From Pseudomonas sp. 10-1B (GTDB lineage: Bacteria > Pseudomonadota > Gammaproteobacteria > Pseudomonadales > Pseudomonadaceae), in assembly GCF_000935045.1 (NCBI RefSeq), contig NZ_JYKS01000004.1, forward strand, positions 248,001-312,000: a stretch of 64,000 nucleotides of DNA, written 5' to 3'. Positions 43,487-51,468 of this stretch are shown piece by piece. Below the pieces are notes generated by a model. That model saw nothing but the letters and a program-made list of their open reading frames with translations. It searched no databases and was not told the DNA's origin. The stretch's first letter is position 1. Every line of letters starts with the position of its first letter. Position numbers and translations under genes: made by a program.

Positions 43487-44722
43487 ATGACCCTCGCCTC
43501 AGTCGTTATCGTCGGTGCCGGCCAAGCCGGGTTCCAGGTAGCCGCATCGCTGCGCCAGGAAGGCTATGAAGGCCGTATCACCCTGATCGGCAATGAACCC
43601 GGCCTGCCCTACCAACGCCCACCACTGTCCAAAGCCTACCTGCTCGGCAAGATCCAGGAAAACAACCTGCTATTCCGCCCGGCCGAGTTCTACGCCACCC
43701 AGCGCATCGAGCTGCTGCACGACCCAGCCACCGCCATCGACCGGCTCAACCGCCGCGTGGTGCTGGCTTCCGGCACCGCCCTGAGCTATGACCACCTGAT
43801 ACTGGCGACCGGCGCGCACAACCGCCCGCTGCCAGTGCCTGGCGCGGAGCTGTCTCAGGTGTTCGGCATCAAGACCAAGGCCGATGCCGACGCCCTGGCG
43901 CCGCTGGCCAGGCAGGCCCGCAACGTGGTGGTGGTCGGCGCAGGCTTTATCGGCCTCGAGTTTGCCGCGGTAGCCGCCACCCAGGGTGCGCAGGTGCATG
44001 TGCTGGAGCTGGGCGAGCGCCCCATGGCGCGTGCGGTGTCGCGGGAAATGTCCGAGCTGTTTCGCCAGGCGCATGAGCAGTGGGGCGTGCACTTCGATTT
44101 CCGCCAAGGCCTTGCCCGCATTCTCGACGACAACGGCAAGGTGTGCGGCGTGCAAACCGCAGATGGCCGCACCCTGCCGGCTGACCTGGTGGTATTCGGC
44201 ATCGGCGTTATCCCCAATACGCAACTGGCCACCGAGGCCGGCCTGGACATCGAGAACGGCATCAAGGTGGATGCCCACCTACTCACCTCTGACCCACAGA
44301 TTTCCGCACTCGGTGATGTGGCCAGCTTTCCATGTGTACAGAACGAAGAGCAGCACACCCGCCTCGAGTCGGTGCAGAACGCCATTGACCAGGCGCGTAC
44401 CGTGGCCGCGCGCCTGATGGGTAAGCCCTCGCCCTACGCCGCCCTACCCTGGTTCTGGACCGATCAAGGTGACCTAAAGCTGCAGATCGCCGGGCTGTCC
44501 AACGGCTACGACAGCACGGTTGTGCTCGGTTCTGCCCATGACCGGCAACTTTCGGTGCTGTGCTTTCGCAATGAGCGCTTGGTGGCTGTGGAGTCTTGCA
44601 ACCGCCTGGGCGACCACATGGCCGCGCGCAAGATTCTCGCCCGCGCGCCCAGGCTGACGGCGGCTCAAGCAGCAGCCGAAGGTTTCGACCTCAAGACTTG
44701 GGAAGCGGCTAACCGCGACTGA
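43487..44722 (+). CDS. Ferredoxin reductase (putidaredoxin reductase type)
   Basis: A 411-residue NADH-dependent flavoprotein. The FAD motif is G-A-G-Q-A-G-F-Q at the N-terminus, the NAD motif is G-A-G-F-I-G-L-E-F-A, and A-L-G-D-V-A marks the second FAD contact; a reductase C-terminal domain follows. It transfers electrons from NADH to the neighbouring [2Fe-2S] ferredoxin. No other stand-alone ferredoxin reductase is seen in the window, so it may also serve DitA3 and the Rieske dioxygenase. AAGGAG precedes the ATG at 43487. Confidence 0.9.
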   Translation: MTLASVVIVGAGQAGFQVAASLRQEGYEGRITLIGNEPGLPYQRPPLSKAYLLGKIQENNLLFRPAEFYATQRIELLHDPATAIDRLNRRVVLASGTALSYDHLILATGAHNRPLPVPGAELSQVFGIKTKADADALAPLARQARNVVVVGAGFIGLEFAAVAATQGAQVHVLELGERPMARAVSREMSELFRQAHEQWGVHFDFRQGLARILDDNGKVCGVQTADGRTLPADLVVFGIGVIPNTQLATEAGLDIENGIKVDAHLLTSDPQISALGDVASFPCVQNEEQHTRLESVQNAIDQARTVAARLMGKPSPYAALPWFWTDQGDLKLQIAGLSNGYDSTVVLGSAHDRQLSVLCFRNERLVAVESCNRLGDHMAARKILARAPRLTAAQAAAEGFDLKTWEAANRD

Positions 44723-44800
44723 CAGCCCTCACCCACATCTCGCCGCACTGTACCCCCAAGGGCCCAGCGCGGCGTTTGCGCAACCTGATGGAGCGATGCA

Positions 44801-45640
44801 ATGAACAAGGTCTGGTTTGTTACCGGTGCGGGCCGCGGGTTGGGCGCCGCCATTGCCAGGGCGGCATTGGCGGACGGTGACTGCGTGGTGGTCAGTGGCC
44901 GGCGCCTGGCGCACCTGCAAGGCATGTTTGCCGAGTACGGCGACCGGGTGCTGGCGATGCCCCTTGAAGTCAGCAATCAAGCGCAGGCATTGGCTGCCGT
45001 GGAGCAGGCAGTGGCCCGCTTCGGTCGAATCGACGTGCTGGTCAACAACGCCGGGTATGGCCAACTGGCACCCTTCGAGGACAACCTGCCGAGCGATGCC
45101 GAAAAGCAGTTCGCCACCAATGTGTTCGGTGTGTTCAACGTGTGCCGCGCCGTGCTGCCGGTGATGCGCACACAACGTAGCGGCCACCTGTTCAATGTGT
45201 CGTCCATGGCCGGTGTGTTAGGCATGGGAGGCGCCGCACTATACTGCGCCTCCAAATTCGCGGTGGAGGGGTTCTCCGAAGCCCTGGCCCAGGAGGTAGC
45301 CCAGTTCGGCATCAAGGTCACGCTGGTGGAACCCGGGGTGTTTCGCACCGACTTTCTCGATGCCAGCTCCGCCATGTTCGGTGACCGCGGGCTGCAGGAC
45401 TACGCCGCGTTCACGGCCAAGGTCAAGGCTGCGTCGGCTGCCGGCAACCATCAACAGGCCGGCAACCCGGCGAAGCTGGGCGAGGCCCTGGTGCGCCTGG
45501 CCAACACCGACCAGCCACCATTGCGCTACCTGGCCGGTTCCGACGCCTACAGCCAGATCAGCGTCAAACTCACCGGAATGCTCGCTCAGATAGAAGCCTG
45601 GCGCGAGCTCTCCTGTTCTACCGATGGTGCTACTGGTTGA
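44801..45640 (+). CDS. Short-chain dehydrogenase
   Basis: A 279-residue SDR with T-G-A-G-R-G-L-G, N-N-A-G-Y-G, V-S-S-M-A-G and L-Y-C-A-S-K, so all classical catalytic residues are present. The longer C-terminus (about 40 residues) resembles the retinol/steroid-dehydrogenase-like SDRs that end in a variable lid. It follows the ferredoxin reductase gene after 78 bases with its own ribosome site. It probably oxidises a hydroxyl introduced by a P450. The stop overlaps the convergent SnoaL-like gene by 11 bases. Confidence 0.86.
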   Translation: MNKVWFVTGAGRGLGAAIARAALADGDCVVVSGRRLAHLQGMFAEYGDRVLAMPLEVSNQAQALAAVEQAVARFGRIDVLVNNAGYGQLAPFEDNLPSDAEKQFATNVFGVFNVCRAVLPVMRTQRSGHLFNVSSMAGVLGMGGAALYCASKFAVEGFSEALAQEVAQFGIKVTLVEPGVFRTDFLDASSAMFGDRGLQDYAAFTAKVKAASAAGNHQQAGNPAKLGEALVRLANTDQPPLRYLAGSDAYSQISVKLTGMLAQIEAWRELSCSTDGATG

Positions 45641-45980
45641 TGAAGTAACGCACGGACAACCGCCCCCCTTCGAACCGGTACAGCTCGATCGTCTCTATGC
45701 CACCGTCCTGCTCGCGAAAAGCGTTCAAGTGGTGGCACGCCACTTCATTGCCATTGATGATGCATTGGCGCACCTCGACCCGAACTTTAGGTTGCTGTTG
45801 CGCCCACATGCCCTCCAGCACCTGCCAAGCGTCATGCTGCGGCTTGCCAACATACTCGATACTCAAGCCATTGGGTGACACGCTGCGGTAGTGGGCAAAA
45901 AAGCCTTCCTTGTCGCCGCGGTTCCAGCAGTCGACCTGGCCGTGCAGAAAGTCTTCGATCACGTGTTTGTCCATTGTCAT
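45630..45980 (-). CDS. SnoaL/NTF2-like small protein
   Basis: A 116-residue protein of the NTF2-like fold, recognised by V-I-E-D-F-L-H-G-Q-V-D-C-W-N-R-G-D and the C-terminal Y-R-F-E-G-G-R-L-S-V-R-Y-F. Such proteins act as isomerases, cyclases or dehydratases, and ketosteroid isomerase is a well-known member. A double-bond isomerisation in the diterpenoid ring system is possible but unproven; I cannot point to the KSI Tyr/Asp pair with confidence. It ends the leftward operon from the second P450, 13 bases after the MFS gene. Confidence 0.75.
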   Translation of the reverse strand: MTMDKHVIEDFLHGQVDCWNRGDKEGFFAHYRSVSPNGLSIEYVGKPQHDAWQVLEGMWAQQQPKVRVEVRQCIINGNEVACHHLNAFREQDGGIETIELYRFEGGRLSVRYFINQ

Positions 45981-45993
45981 GTAAGGGTCGTCC

Positions 45994-47283
45994 CTAGGCA
46001 GTTTGTTGTTTGAGCTGACGCTGCAGCGCTTGAAATGCCGGTTCCATTCTCAGCCACAGCAGAATGATCGGGCCGATGATGGCGCAGAAGAAGCAGCTCA
46101 CTAGTACTGCCGAATAGCTGCCGTACACATCGAACAGGTGGCCGAAAAGCATCGGCACCAGGCCGGACACGATGGTGATCAGGCACAGGTGCAGGCCAAA
46201 GATGCGCGCGTAGTCCTTCAGGCCGAAGTAGCGCGCCATCAGAAACGCCGCCAGGTCGAACTCGGCGCCAGCACTGGCACCGATGCACAGGGTGGCCAGC
46301 ATCAACAGCGGTACGTGCTGCGAGCCGCCAAAAAAGAAGATTGCGCACCCCAGTGCCGGTAACGCAAGGCTCACCGCCGCCACCAGCGACGGCGAGTAGC
46401 GGTCCAGCAGGTACCCCACCAGCAGGCGCCCGCCAATGATCGAAATGCCGAACGTACTGAAGATCTGGCTGGCCTGCTGCGCGCTCAGGCCCTTGCTTTG
46501 CAGCATCGGCACAATGTTGGTGACCATGCCCACTGTCAATGACACTGATAGGATCAACGCGATATTGAAACCCCAGTACTTGCCCGAGCACAGCGCCTGT
46601 CTGAAGCTCATGCCCGACAACGACGGCTGCGGCTGCGCCGTCAAAGGGTCGGCCACGGCGACCTCGACCGGCATGCGCAACCACATCAACGCCAGCGGCA
46701 GCGTGAACAGCAGCGGCATCGCCCCCAGGGCAATGAAACCGGCCTGCCAGCCATAGGCACCTATCAGCCGGGACAATAACGGAGGCAGGATCATCGCCAT
46801 CAGACCGGTGCCGCACAGGATCACCGCCAGGGCCAGCCCCCGGTTACGCTCGAACCACAGGTTGACCAGCTGCGTCCAAGTGATGGCGATGGTACCGGCA
46901 CACACGATCGGCATGCTGAAGAACGCCAGGTACAACCAGGCGATTGACCCCTGGATCTGGGTCATGGCGAAGTAGCCGACGATCTGCAGCATGATCGAGA
47001 CGATGGCGACCCGACGCAGGCCGTAGCGCCGATACAGCCAACCGACCATCTGGGTGGAGATGGCCACCCCGGCGAACAGAAAGGAAATCGAAGCCTGCAA
47101 GTCGCCCCGGCTCCAGCCGAAGGCCTGTTCCAGCGGAATCACCAGGGTGCCGAACGCATACAGCAAGGCGGCGGTGATGCTGGTGCAGATGCCGAACAGC
47201 CCCAACAGCACCACGCGCCAGCCGCGCCTGAATTCGGAAAAATCGTTGCCAGCGCGTTGGCGCTCACGTGTGTCTGTAGTCAT
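45994..47283 (-). CDS. MFS transporter (monocarboxylate-type), paralogue of 41863-43122
   Basis: A 429-residue, 12-helix permease similar along its length to the MFS protein at 41863-43122; shared blocks include A-L-L-Y-(A/G)-F-G-T-L-V, S-I-F-S-T-F-G-I-S-I and G-A-E-F-D-(L/I)-A-A-F-L. A loop of about 20 residues around P-L-T-A-Q-P-Q-P is longer than in the other copy. The two may move different diterpenoids or one may export an intermediate. It lies between SDR and SnoaL-like genes in one leftward run. GGGAG precedes the ATG. Confidence 0.86.
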   Translation of the reverse strand: MTTDTRERQRAGNDFSEFRRGWRVVLLGLFGICTSITAALLYAFGTLVIPLEQAFGWSRGDLQASISFLFAGVAISTQMVGWLYRRYGLRRVAIVSIMLQIVGYFAMTQIQGSIAWLYLAFFSMPIVCAGTIAITWTQLVNLWFERNRGLALAVILCGTGLMAMILPPLLSRLIGAYGWQAGFIALGAMPLLFTLPLALMWLRMPVEVAVADPLTAQPQPSLSGMSFRQALCSGKYWGFNIALILSVSLTVGMVTNIVPMLQSKGLSAQQASQIFSTFGISIIGGRLLVGYLLDRYSPSLVAAVSLALPALGCAIFFFGGSQHVPLLMLATLCIGASAGAEFDLAAFLMARYFGLKDYARIFGLHLCLITIVSGLVPMLFGHLFDVYGSYSAVLVSCFFCAIIGPIILLWLRMEPAFQALQRQLKQQTA

Positions 47284-47313
47284 GCACTTTCACTCCCGTA
47301 GCAGCGCGGCGCG

Positions 47314-48102
47314 TTACTGGCCCTTGAGGATTTCTTCGACCTTGGGCAACGCCACCATGGTGGCGCCCCCGTCCACCAGCAACGAGGTGCCAGTGATATA
47401 CGACGCCTCGTTGGAGGTCAGGAACAGCACCGCATTGGCAATGTCGGCAGACTCGCCCAGACGCCCGACCGGAAAATGCGCCGCCAGCTTGTGAGGCAGC
47501 TCCTCGCCCAAGGTTTCGAGCATGTGATCAGTGCCAATAAGGCCGGGCTCGACCACGTTAACCAGAATGTTCATGGCGCCGAATTCCACCGCCAGCCCAC
47601 GGGCGAAGGCATTCATGAAAGCTTTGCTGGAACCATAGGCGATCAGCCGCGGGGTGTATTTGCGGTTGGCTTCACCGGAGGAGATAAAGATCAGCCGGCC
47701 CTTGTCTGGGGCCTTGGATAGGTACGGCGCGCTGTCCTTGGCCAGCCAGAACAGCGACTGGATATTGCTGCGCACGATGTGATCGAACGCGTCGTCCGGC
47801 ATCTCGGCGATCAACCCGTGACGGGTGTCGGCGGCGCAGTGCACCACGATATCCAGGCCGCCGAACTGCGCCACGCCGCCCTCGACCATCGACCTGATGG
47901 CCTCGCGGTCGGCAATGTCGCCGCCCACCAGGCATGCCTGGGCGCCCAGTGCGCGGATCTGCTCGACGGTGTCTTCACCGTAGCGCGCAGTACGTGCCGA
48001 GACCACCACCTGCGCCCCTTCGCGCGCGTAGGCCAGTGCAATCGCCCGACCCATGCCACGACCCGCACCGGTTACCAGTACTACTTTGTCGCGAAACTTC
48101 AT
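47314..48102 (-). CDS. Short-chain dehydrogenase
   Basis: A 262-residue SDR with T-G-A-G-R-G-M-G, the N-N-A-G position altered to H-C-A-A, I-S-S-G-E-A and A-Y-G-S-S-K. The C-terminal L-L-V-D-G-G is standard. It is encoded downstream of the unknown 343-aa protein and the second P450 in the same leftward operon, so it may oxidise the alcohol made by that P450. The change H-C-A-A is found in several divergent SDRs and does not by itself argue against activity. Confidence 0.85.
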   Translation of the reverse strand: MKFRDKVVLVTGAGRGMGRAIALAYAREGAQVVVSARTARYGEDTVEQIRALGAQACLVGGDIADREAIRSMVEGGVAQFGGLDIVVHCAADTRHGLIAEMPDDAFDHIVRSNIQSLFWLAKDSAPYLSKAPDKGRLIFISSGEANRKYTPRLIAYGSSKAFMNAFARGLAVEFGAMNILVNVVEPGLIGTDHMLETLGEELPHKLAAHFPVGRLGESADIANAVLFLTSNEASYITGTSLLVDGGATMVALPKVEEILKGQ

Positions 48103-48184
48103 CGCGGTTCCCCGTTGTTGTTATTGGTTGAGGGTTTTGCTTTATGCATACGCCTGCCCACCGAGGCAGGCGCACAGTGCAGCG

Positions 48185-49216
48185 TTACAGATCCTTGCCA
48201 GGCACATTACGCGCCGAACCGTTGCGCCGGTCAGATTCACCCCAGCCCAGCCAGTGCGACGGCTCACGGGTATCGCCCACCCGACGCCAGCGCCCTTCCT
48301 GCTGGGCAGTGATCGGGAAGCCGCCGACAAAATCGATCATCTCGCCCCGCTCGTCCGGCAGGAACTCCCATTCTTCCTTGCCTTCCAGTACGATCCGCGC
48401 CGACTTCAGGAAGTAGCTACCGTCCCTGTGCTCGGTCTGGCCTTCGATGTCGGTGGTCACCCGCACTTCGCCTTTTTCATTGTTGAAGAAGGCATAGCCG
48501 AGATGGTCGTGGCCGACCATGAACGAGCCGGTATCCCAGGTGCCGTCCTTGTACACGGTGACGAACGACCACCAGATCACGTGCTTGTTATTGTTCACCA
48601 CCAGGTCTTTCTTGAAATGGATGGCGCCGCCTTCAGCCATATAGAACTGGTCCAGCGCCAGCGCACCTTTGACCGGCCGACCCTCACATACGCCCGCCAC
48701 GTCCCACAACTGCGAAACATAGAACGTACCCCACTCCACGCCCGGCAAGTACCATTGCAAACCCGGCCCGAGCAGGCGACCCTCGATAGCGAACAGGCCC
48801 TCCTCCTTCCAGGTCAGGCGTTCGCTGCTGGCAGTGATTTCCCAGGCATTGCCCGGTTCCCCCGGTTGGCTGGCCCAGCGCGCGGTATCACCGTCGAGGC
48901 TGTGCACGGGCATGGGCGTTAGCGCCTGTTTGGCCATCTTCTCGTGGTCCATGCGCAGGTTGACCTTGTCGACATGGTTGTTCAGGTAAAAGAACTTGGT
49001 CGGGTTCGGCGTGCCGTTGGGGGCCATCAGCGAGCGAACGAAGGAATAGATGTTGCCTTGCTCATCGCGCACCGATCCGAAGGGTGAGCTCTTGCTCAGG
49101 TGCAGGCCGAAAAAACCGCGCTCGGCCGACATCGAGGCGCCGCTTACCTTGTGCGGGCCCACCAGTTGCTGGAAGCCGAAGTCGCCGCGCTCTGGAATGG
49201 TCTTGAACGTTCTCAT
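48185..49216 (-). CDS. Uncharacterised 343-aa protein, possibly CrtC/lipocalin-like
   Basis: A soluble 343-residue protein with no signal peptide. I do not recognise it with confidence. Its many Trp and Tyr residues, short strands and blocks such as W-Y-L-P-G-V-E-W-G-T-F-Y and W-W-S-F-V-T-V-Y-K-D-G suggest a two-domain beta-barrel, as in hydroxyneurosporene hydratase/AttH-type proteins. If so, it might hydrate, dehydrate or bind a terpenoid. It follows directly after the second P450 gene with AGAGGG before the ATG, and its operon partners are SDR, MFS and SnoaL-like genes. Confident about the gene, not the function. Confidence 0.72.
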   Translation of the reverse strand: MRTFKTIPERGDFGFQQLVGPHKVSGASMSAERGFFGLHLSKSSPFGSVRDEQGNIYSFVRSLMAPNGTPNPTKFFYLNNHVDKVNLRMDHEKMAKQALTPMPVHSLDGDTARWASQPGEPGNAWEITASSERLTWKEEGLFAIEGRLLGPGLQWYLPGVEWGTFYVSQLWDVAGVCEGRPVKGALALDQFYMAEGGAIHFKKDLVVNNNKHVIWWSFVTVYKDGTWDTGSFMVGHDHLGYAFFNNEKGEVRVTTDIEGQTEHRDGSYFLKSARIVLEGKEEWEFLPDERGEMIDFVGGFPITAQQEGRWRRVGDTREPSHWLGWGESDRRNGSARNVPGKDL

Positions 49217-49273
49217 AGTGCCCTCTGTTGTTTTTGTAAGGCCGTAAAGCTGAATGTGGTATCCGAGGTAGGC

Positions 49274-50551
49274 TCAGTCCCAGATCACTGGCAACCTGGA
49301 TACGCCGCGCAGCTGCGCGCCGCTAATCATCGGCAGCGGTTGGCTGGGGTCCAGGCGCAGGTTGGGCAACAGGTCGAGGATGGCGTTGACCGCGCAACTG
49401 ATCTCGACCTTGGCGACAAACTGGCCGATACACATGTGCGGACCGAAACCGAAGCCGAAGGAAGGCTTGGGCTTGCGGTCGATGTCGAACACGTCAGGGT
49501 TTTCGAAGGCGTCTTCGTCGCGGTTGGCCGACACCACCATGCACTGCACGAACGAACCCTTGGGGATTTTTACGCCATGGAATTCGACGTCCTTGGCCGT
49601 CTCGCGCACCTTGAAGGTGGCCACCGGCTCGAAGCGCGTGGTTTCGTCCATCAGCTTGGCAATCAGGCTGCGGTCGGCATTGACCCGCTCCAGCAGGCCC
49701 GGCGTGGTCAGCAGCAGGGTCATGACCGAGCCGAACATGCGCGTGGTGGTTTCACCTGCCGCCGGCAGCAACGAGCGAGTAAAGGTGATGACCTCATGGT
49801 CGTTCAGCGTGCGCCCCTCGTATTCGGCGCGCAGTAGGCGGCCCACCACGTCGTCGCCCTGGCTGCCCGCCTGACGGCGTTGCACCACCACTTCGGCCAG
49901 CGCGTCGTATAGCCCTTTAACCGCGATCCCGGCCTGGCGGCGCGCCTCGACCATCTTGCTCGGGTCGATCTGGTTGCCCCCCACGATGGCCAGTGCCCAG
50001 GCCGCGTACTGCTTGTATTTGGACGGGTCGTCGGAGGGGAACCCCATCAGTGCGTACATGATGCGAATCGGCAGCTCCAGGCCGAACTTCATCAGGTCGG
50101 CCTTTTTCGCCGGCAGCATCGGATGGATATATTCCTCGCGGATCACCTGGTCGATCTGCGGACGCCACTTGTTGACCGTTTCGGGCATGAACGCCGGTTG
50201 CAACAAGGCGCGCACCTTGCGGTGCTCGTCACCGTCCATAGCCAGGATGATCAGTCCATCAAAAAACGCACCAAGGCCCTCAGCGATGAAACCGTTGGTG
50301 TAGGTGGCGCCGTCGCGCAGCACGCTCATCACGTCCTGGTACTTGAACAACGCGAAGGTCGGGCGCGTGCCCTGCTGAGTGCCCGCATTGGTCGGCACGC
50401 CGAACTGGGTGATGAAATCGCCTTCGTAGATGGGTGATTTCAATCGTTGCTCGCGGCACACCGCGTGAATGTCCAGATCGGTACCGCGGTACATTTCCGA
50501 CACGGCGTTGTACGCCGTTGCCAGGTCCAGGGCTGCACTTTCGTTGCTCAT
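49274..50551 (-). CDS. Cytochrome P450 (CYP226/DitQ-DitU-like), paralogue 2
   Basis: A 425-residue P450 with heme Cys374 in F-G-P-H-M-C-I-G-Q, ExxR as E-T-T-R, and I-helix A-A-G-E-T-T-T. It shares most blocks with the P450 at 19979-21256, including identical total length and distance from Cys to the C-terminus. The frame stays open to 51148, across the divergent TetR gene, but AGGAG 6 bases before the ATG at 50551 and the paralogue's start fix this end. In known abietane degraders, a P450 pair handles aromatic and non-aromatic resin acids. It is the first gene of an operon controlled, I infer, by the divergent TetR regulator. Confidence 0.88.
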   Translation of the reverse strand: MSNESAALDLATAYNAVSEMYRGTDLDIHAVCREQRLKSPIYEGDFITQFGVPTNAGTQQGTRPTFALFKYQDVMSVLRDGATYTNGFIAEGLGAFFDGLIILAMDGDEHRKVRALLQPAFMPETVNKWRPQIDQVIREEYIHPMLPAKKADLMKFGLELPIRIMYALMGFPSDDPSKYKQYAAWALAIVGGNQIDPSKMVEARRQAGIAVKGLYDALAEVVVQRRQAGSQGDDVVGRLLRAEYEGRTLNDHEVITFTRSLLPAAGETTTRMFGSVMTLLLTTPGLLERVNADRSLIAKLMDETTRFEPVATFKVRETAKDVEFHGVKIPKGSFVQCMVVSANRDEDAFENPDVFDIDRKPKPSFGFGFGPHMCIGQFVAKVEISCAVNAILDLLPNLRLDPSQPLPMISGAQLRGVSRLPVIWD

Positions 50552-50666
50552 CAGGATCTCCTGTGTTGTTTTTATTCTTGCCTGCGCACCGATATTTCTG
50601 CGCTTTACGTAGGATGTATCGCCTGCCAACCTATGGTATGCCCTTGTCTGTGAGGGGCGGCTCCGA

Positions 50667-50691
50667 TTCGTTTGACTCGGGGTCAAACGAA
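50667..50691. promoter_or_regulatory. Perfect inverted repeat, probable TetR operator
   Basis: TTCGTTTGAC and GTCAAACGAA form a perfect ten-base inverted repeat around a 5-base centre. It lies midway in the gap between the P450 gene and the divergent TetR gene, where autoregulating TetR proteins usually bind. It differs from the GAACAC-N11-GTGTTC motif, so the two P450 genes appear to be under different control. Confidence 0.75.
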
Positions 50692-50755
50692 GGCAGCCGG
50701 GTAAATGCTTCAAGGTGTGAACAACAAGGGCCAACACCGGCATGAGGAGTCCAGG

Positions 50756-51421
50756 GTGGTAGTCAAAGCAACAGACGGTGTCGAACAGGGCAAGCGCAGC
50801 ACGATGAAACGGCTGCTCGCGGCTGCACGTGTGGAGTTCGCCAAGAAAGGCCTGGCTGGGGCACGGGTGGAAGAAATAGCTCGGGAGGCCGGCGTCACCA
50901 AACAGCTGGTCTACCACTACTACGGTTCCAAGGAAGGCCTGTTCGTAGCGGTACTGGACGAGTCGTCGAGCCACATCATGTCCGAGCTGGTGAACCTGGA
51001 GGTCGAGCAACTGCCACCGCCTGTGGCGCTGCGTGCCGTCCTCAATCACTTCTTCGACCAGTACCGGCTCGACCCCTTCCTCGGCAGCCTGGCGCTGGAG
51101 GGCATTCGCTATCACGACGCCCACGAAACACCTCGTAATCATTTCCAAGAAATGGCGCCGGCACTGATTGCCAAGCTCGAGGCCATCCTGCGCAGGGGCG
51201 CCGCCAGCGGGGATTTTCGCGCCGACATCAACCCACGCCTGCTACTGGCCTGTGCCTCGCTGGTGACCACGGGCTGGTTCACCAACCGCTATTCGATGTC
51301 GACCCTCGCCGGCCTGGATACCGACTCTGCCGAAGGCATGATCACCTGGCGCCAGTACTCGGCCGACTTCGTCATTGCGAGCCTGTCTCTGGGCGCAGAA
51401 AAGAAAACCGGCAGCGTCTGA
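50756..51421 (+). CDS. TetR-family regulator of the second P450 operon
   Basis: A 221-residue regulator. The helix-turn-helix covers A-A-R-V-E-F-A-K-K-G-L-A-G-A-R-V-E-E-I and V-T-K-Q-L-V-Y-H-Y-Y-G-S-K-E-G-L, followed by a helical ligand domain. It resembles the RutR/CerR-like TetR group by its H-Y-Y-G-S-K-E-x-L. I choose the GTG at 50756, which has GAGGAG 6 bases upstream; an ATG at 50705 in frame has no ribosome site and lies almost at the operator. It is divergent from the P450 gene with the perfect inverted repeat between them. Confidence 0.85.
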   Translation: MVVKATDGVEQGKRSTMKRLLAAARVEFAKKGLAGARVEEIAREAGVTKQLVYHYYGSKEGLFVAVLDESSSHIMSELVNLEVEQLPPPVALRAVLNHFFDQYRLDPFLGSLALEGIRYHDAHETPRNHFQEMAPALIAKLEAILRRGAASGDFRADINPRLLLACASLVTTGWFTNRYSMSTLAGLDTDSAEGMITWRQYSADFVIASLSLGAEKKTGSV

Positions 51422-51434
51422 CGGCTGCCGGTTT
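51405..51434. terminator. Terminator between the TetR gene and the long leftward operon
   Basis: AAACCGGCAGC pairs with GCTGCCGGTTT around an 8-base loop. On the minus strand it is followed by TTTTCTTTTC, so it chiefly ends the leftward operon whose last stop is at 51469; it overlaps the TetR stop codon and may act both ways. Confidence 0.7.
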
Positions 51435-51468
51435 CGTCTGCCTGCGGCCCCTGTAGACGGGGCGCGTT

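Noticed and set aside
50552..51148. N-terminal extension of the second P450 to 624 residues
   Set aside because: It crosses the divergent TetR gene and the operator; the paralogue starts at the equivalent of 50551, and a good ribosome site is there.
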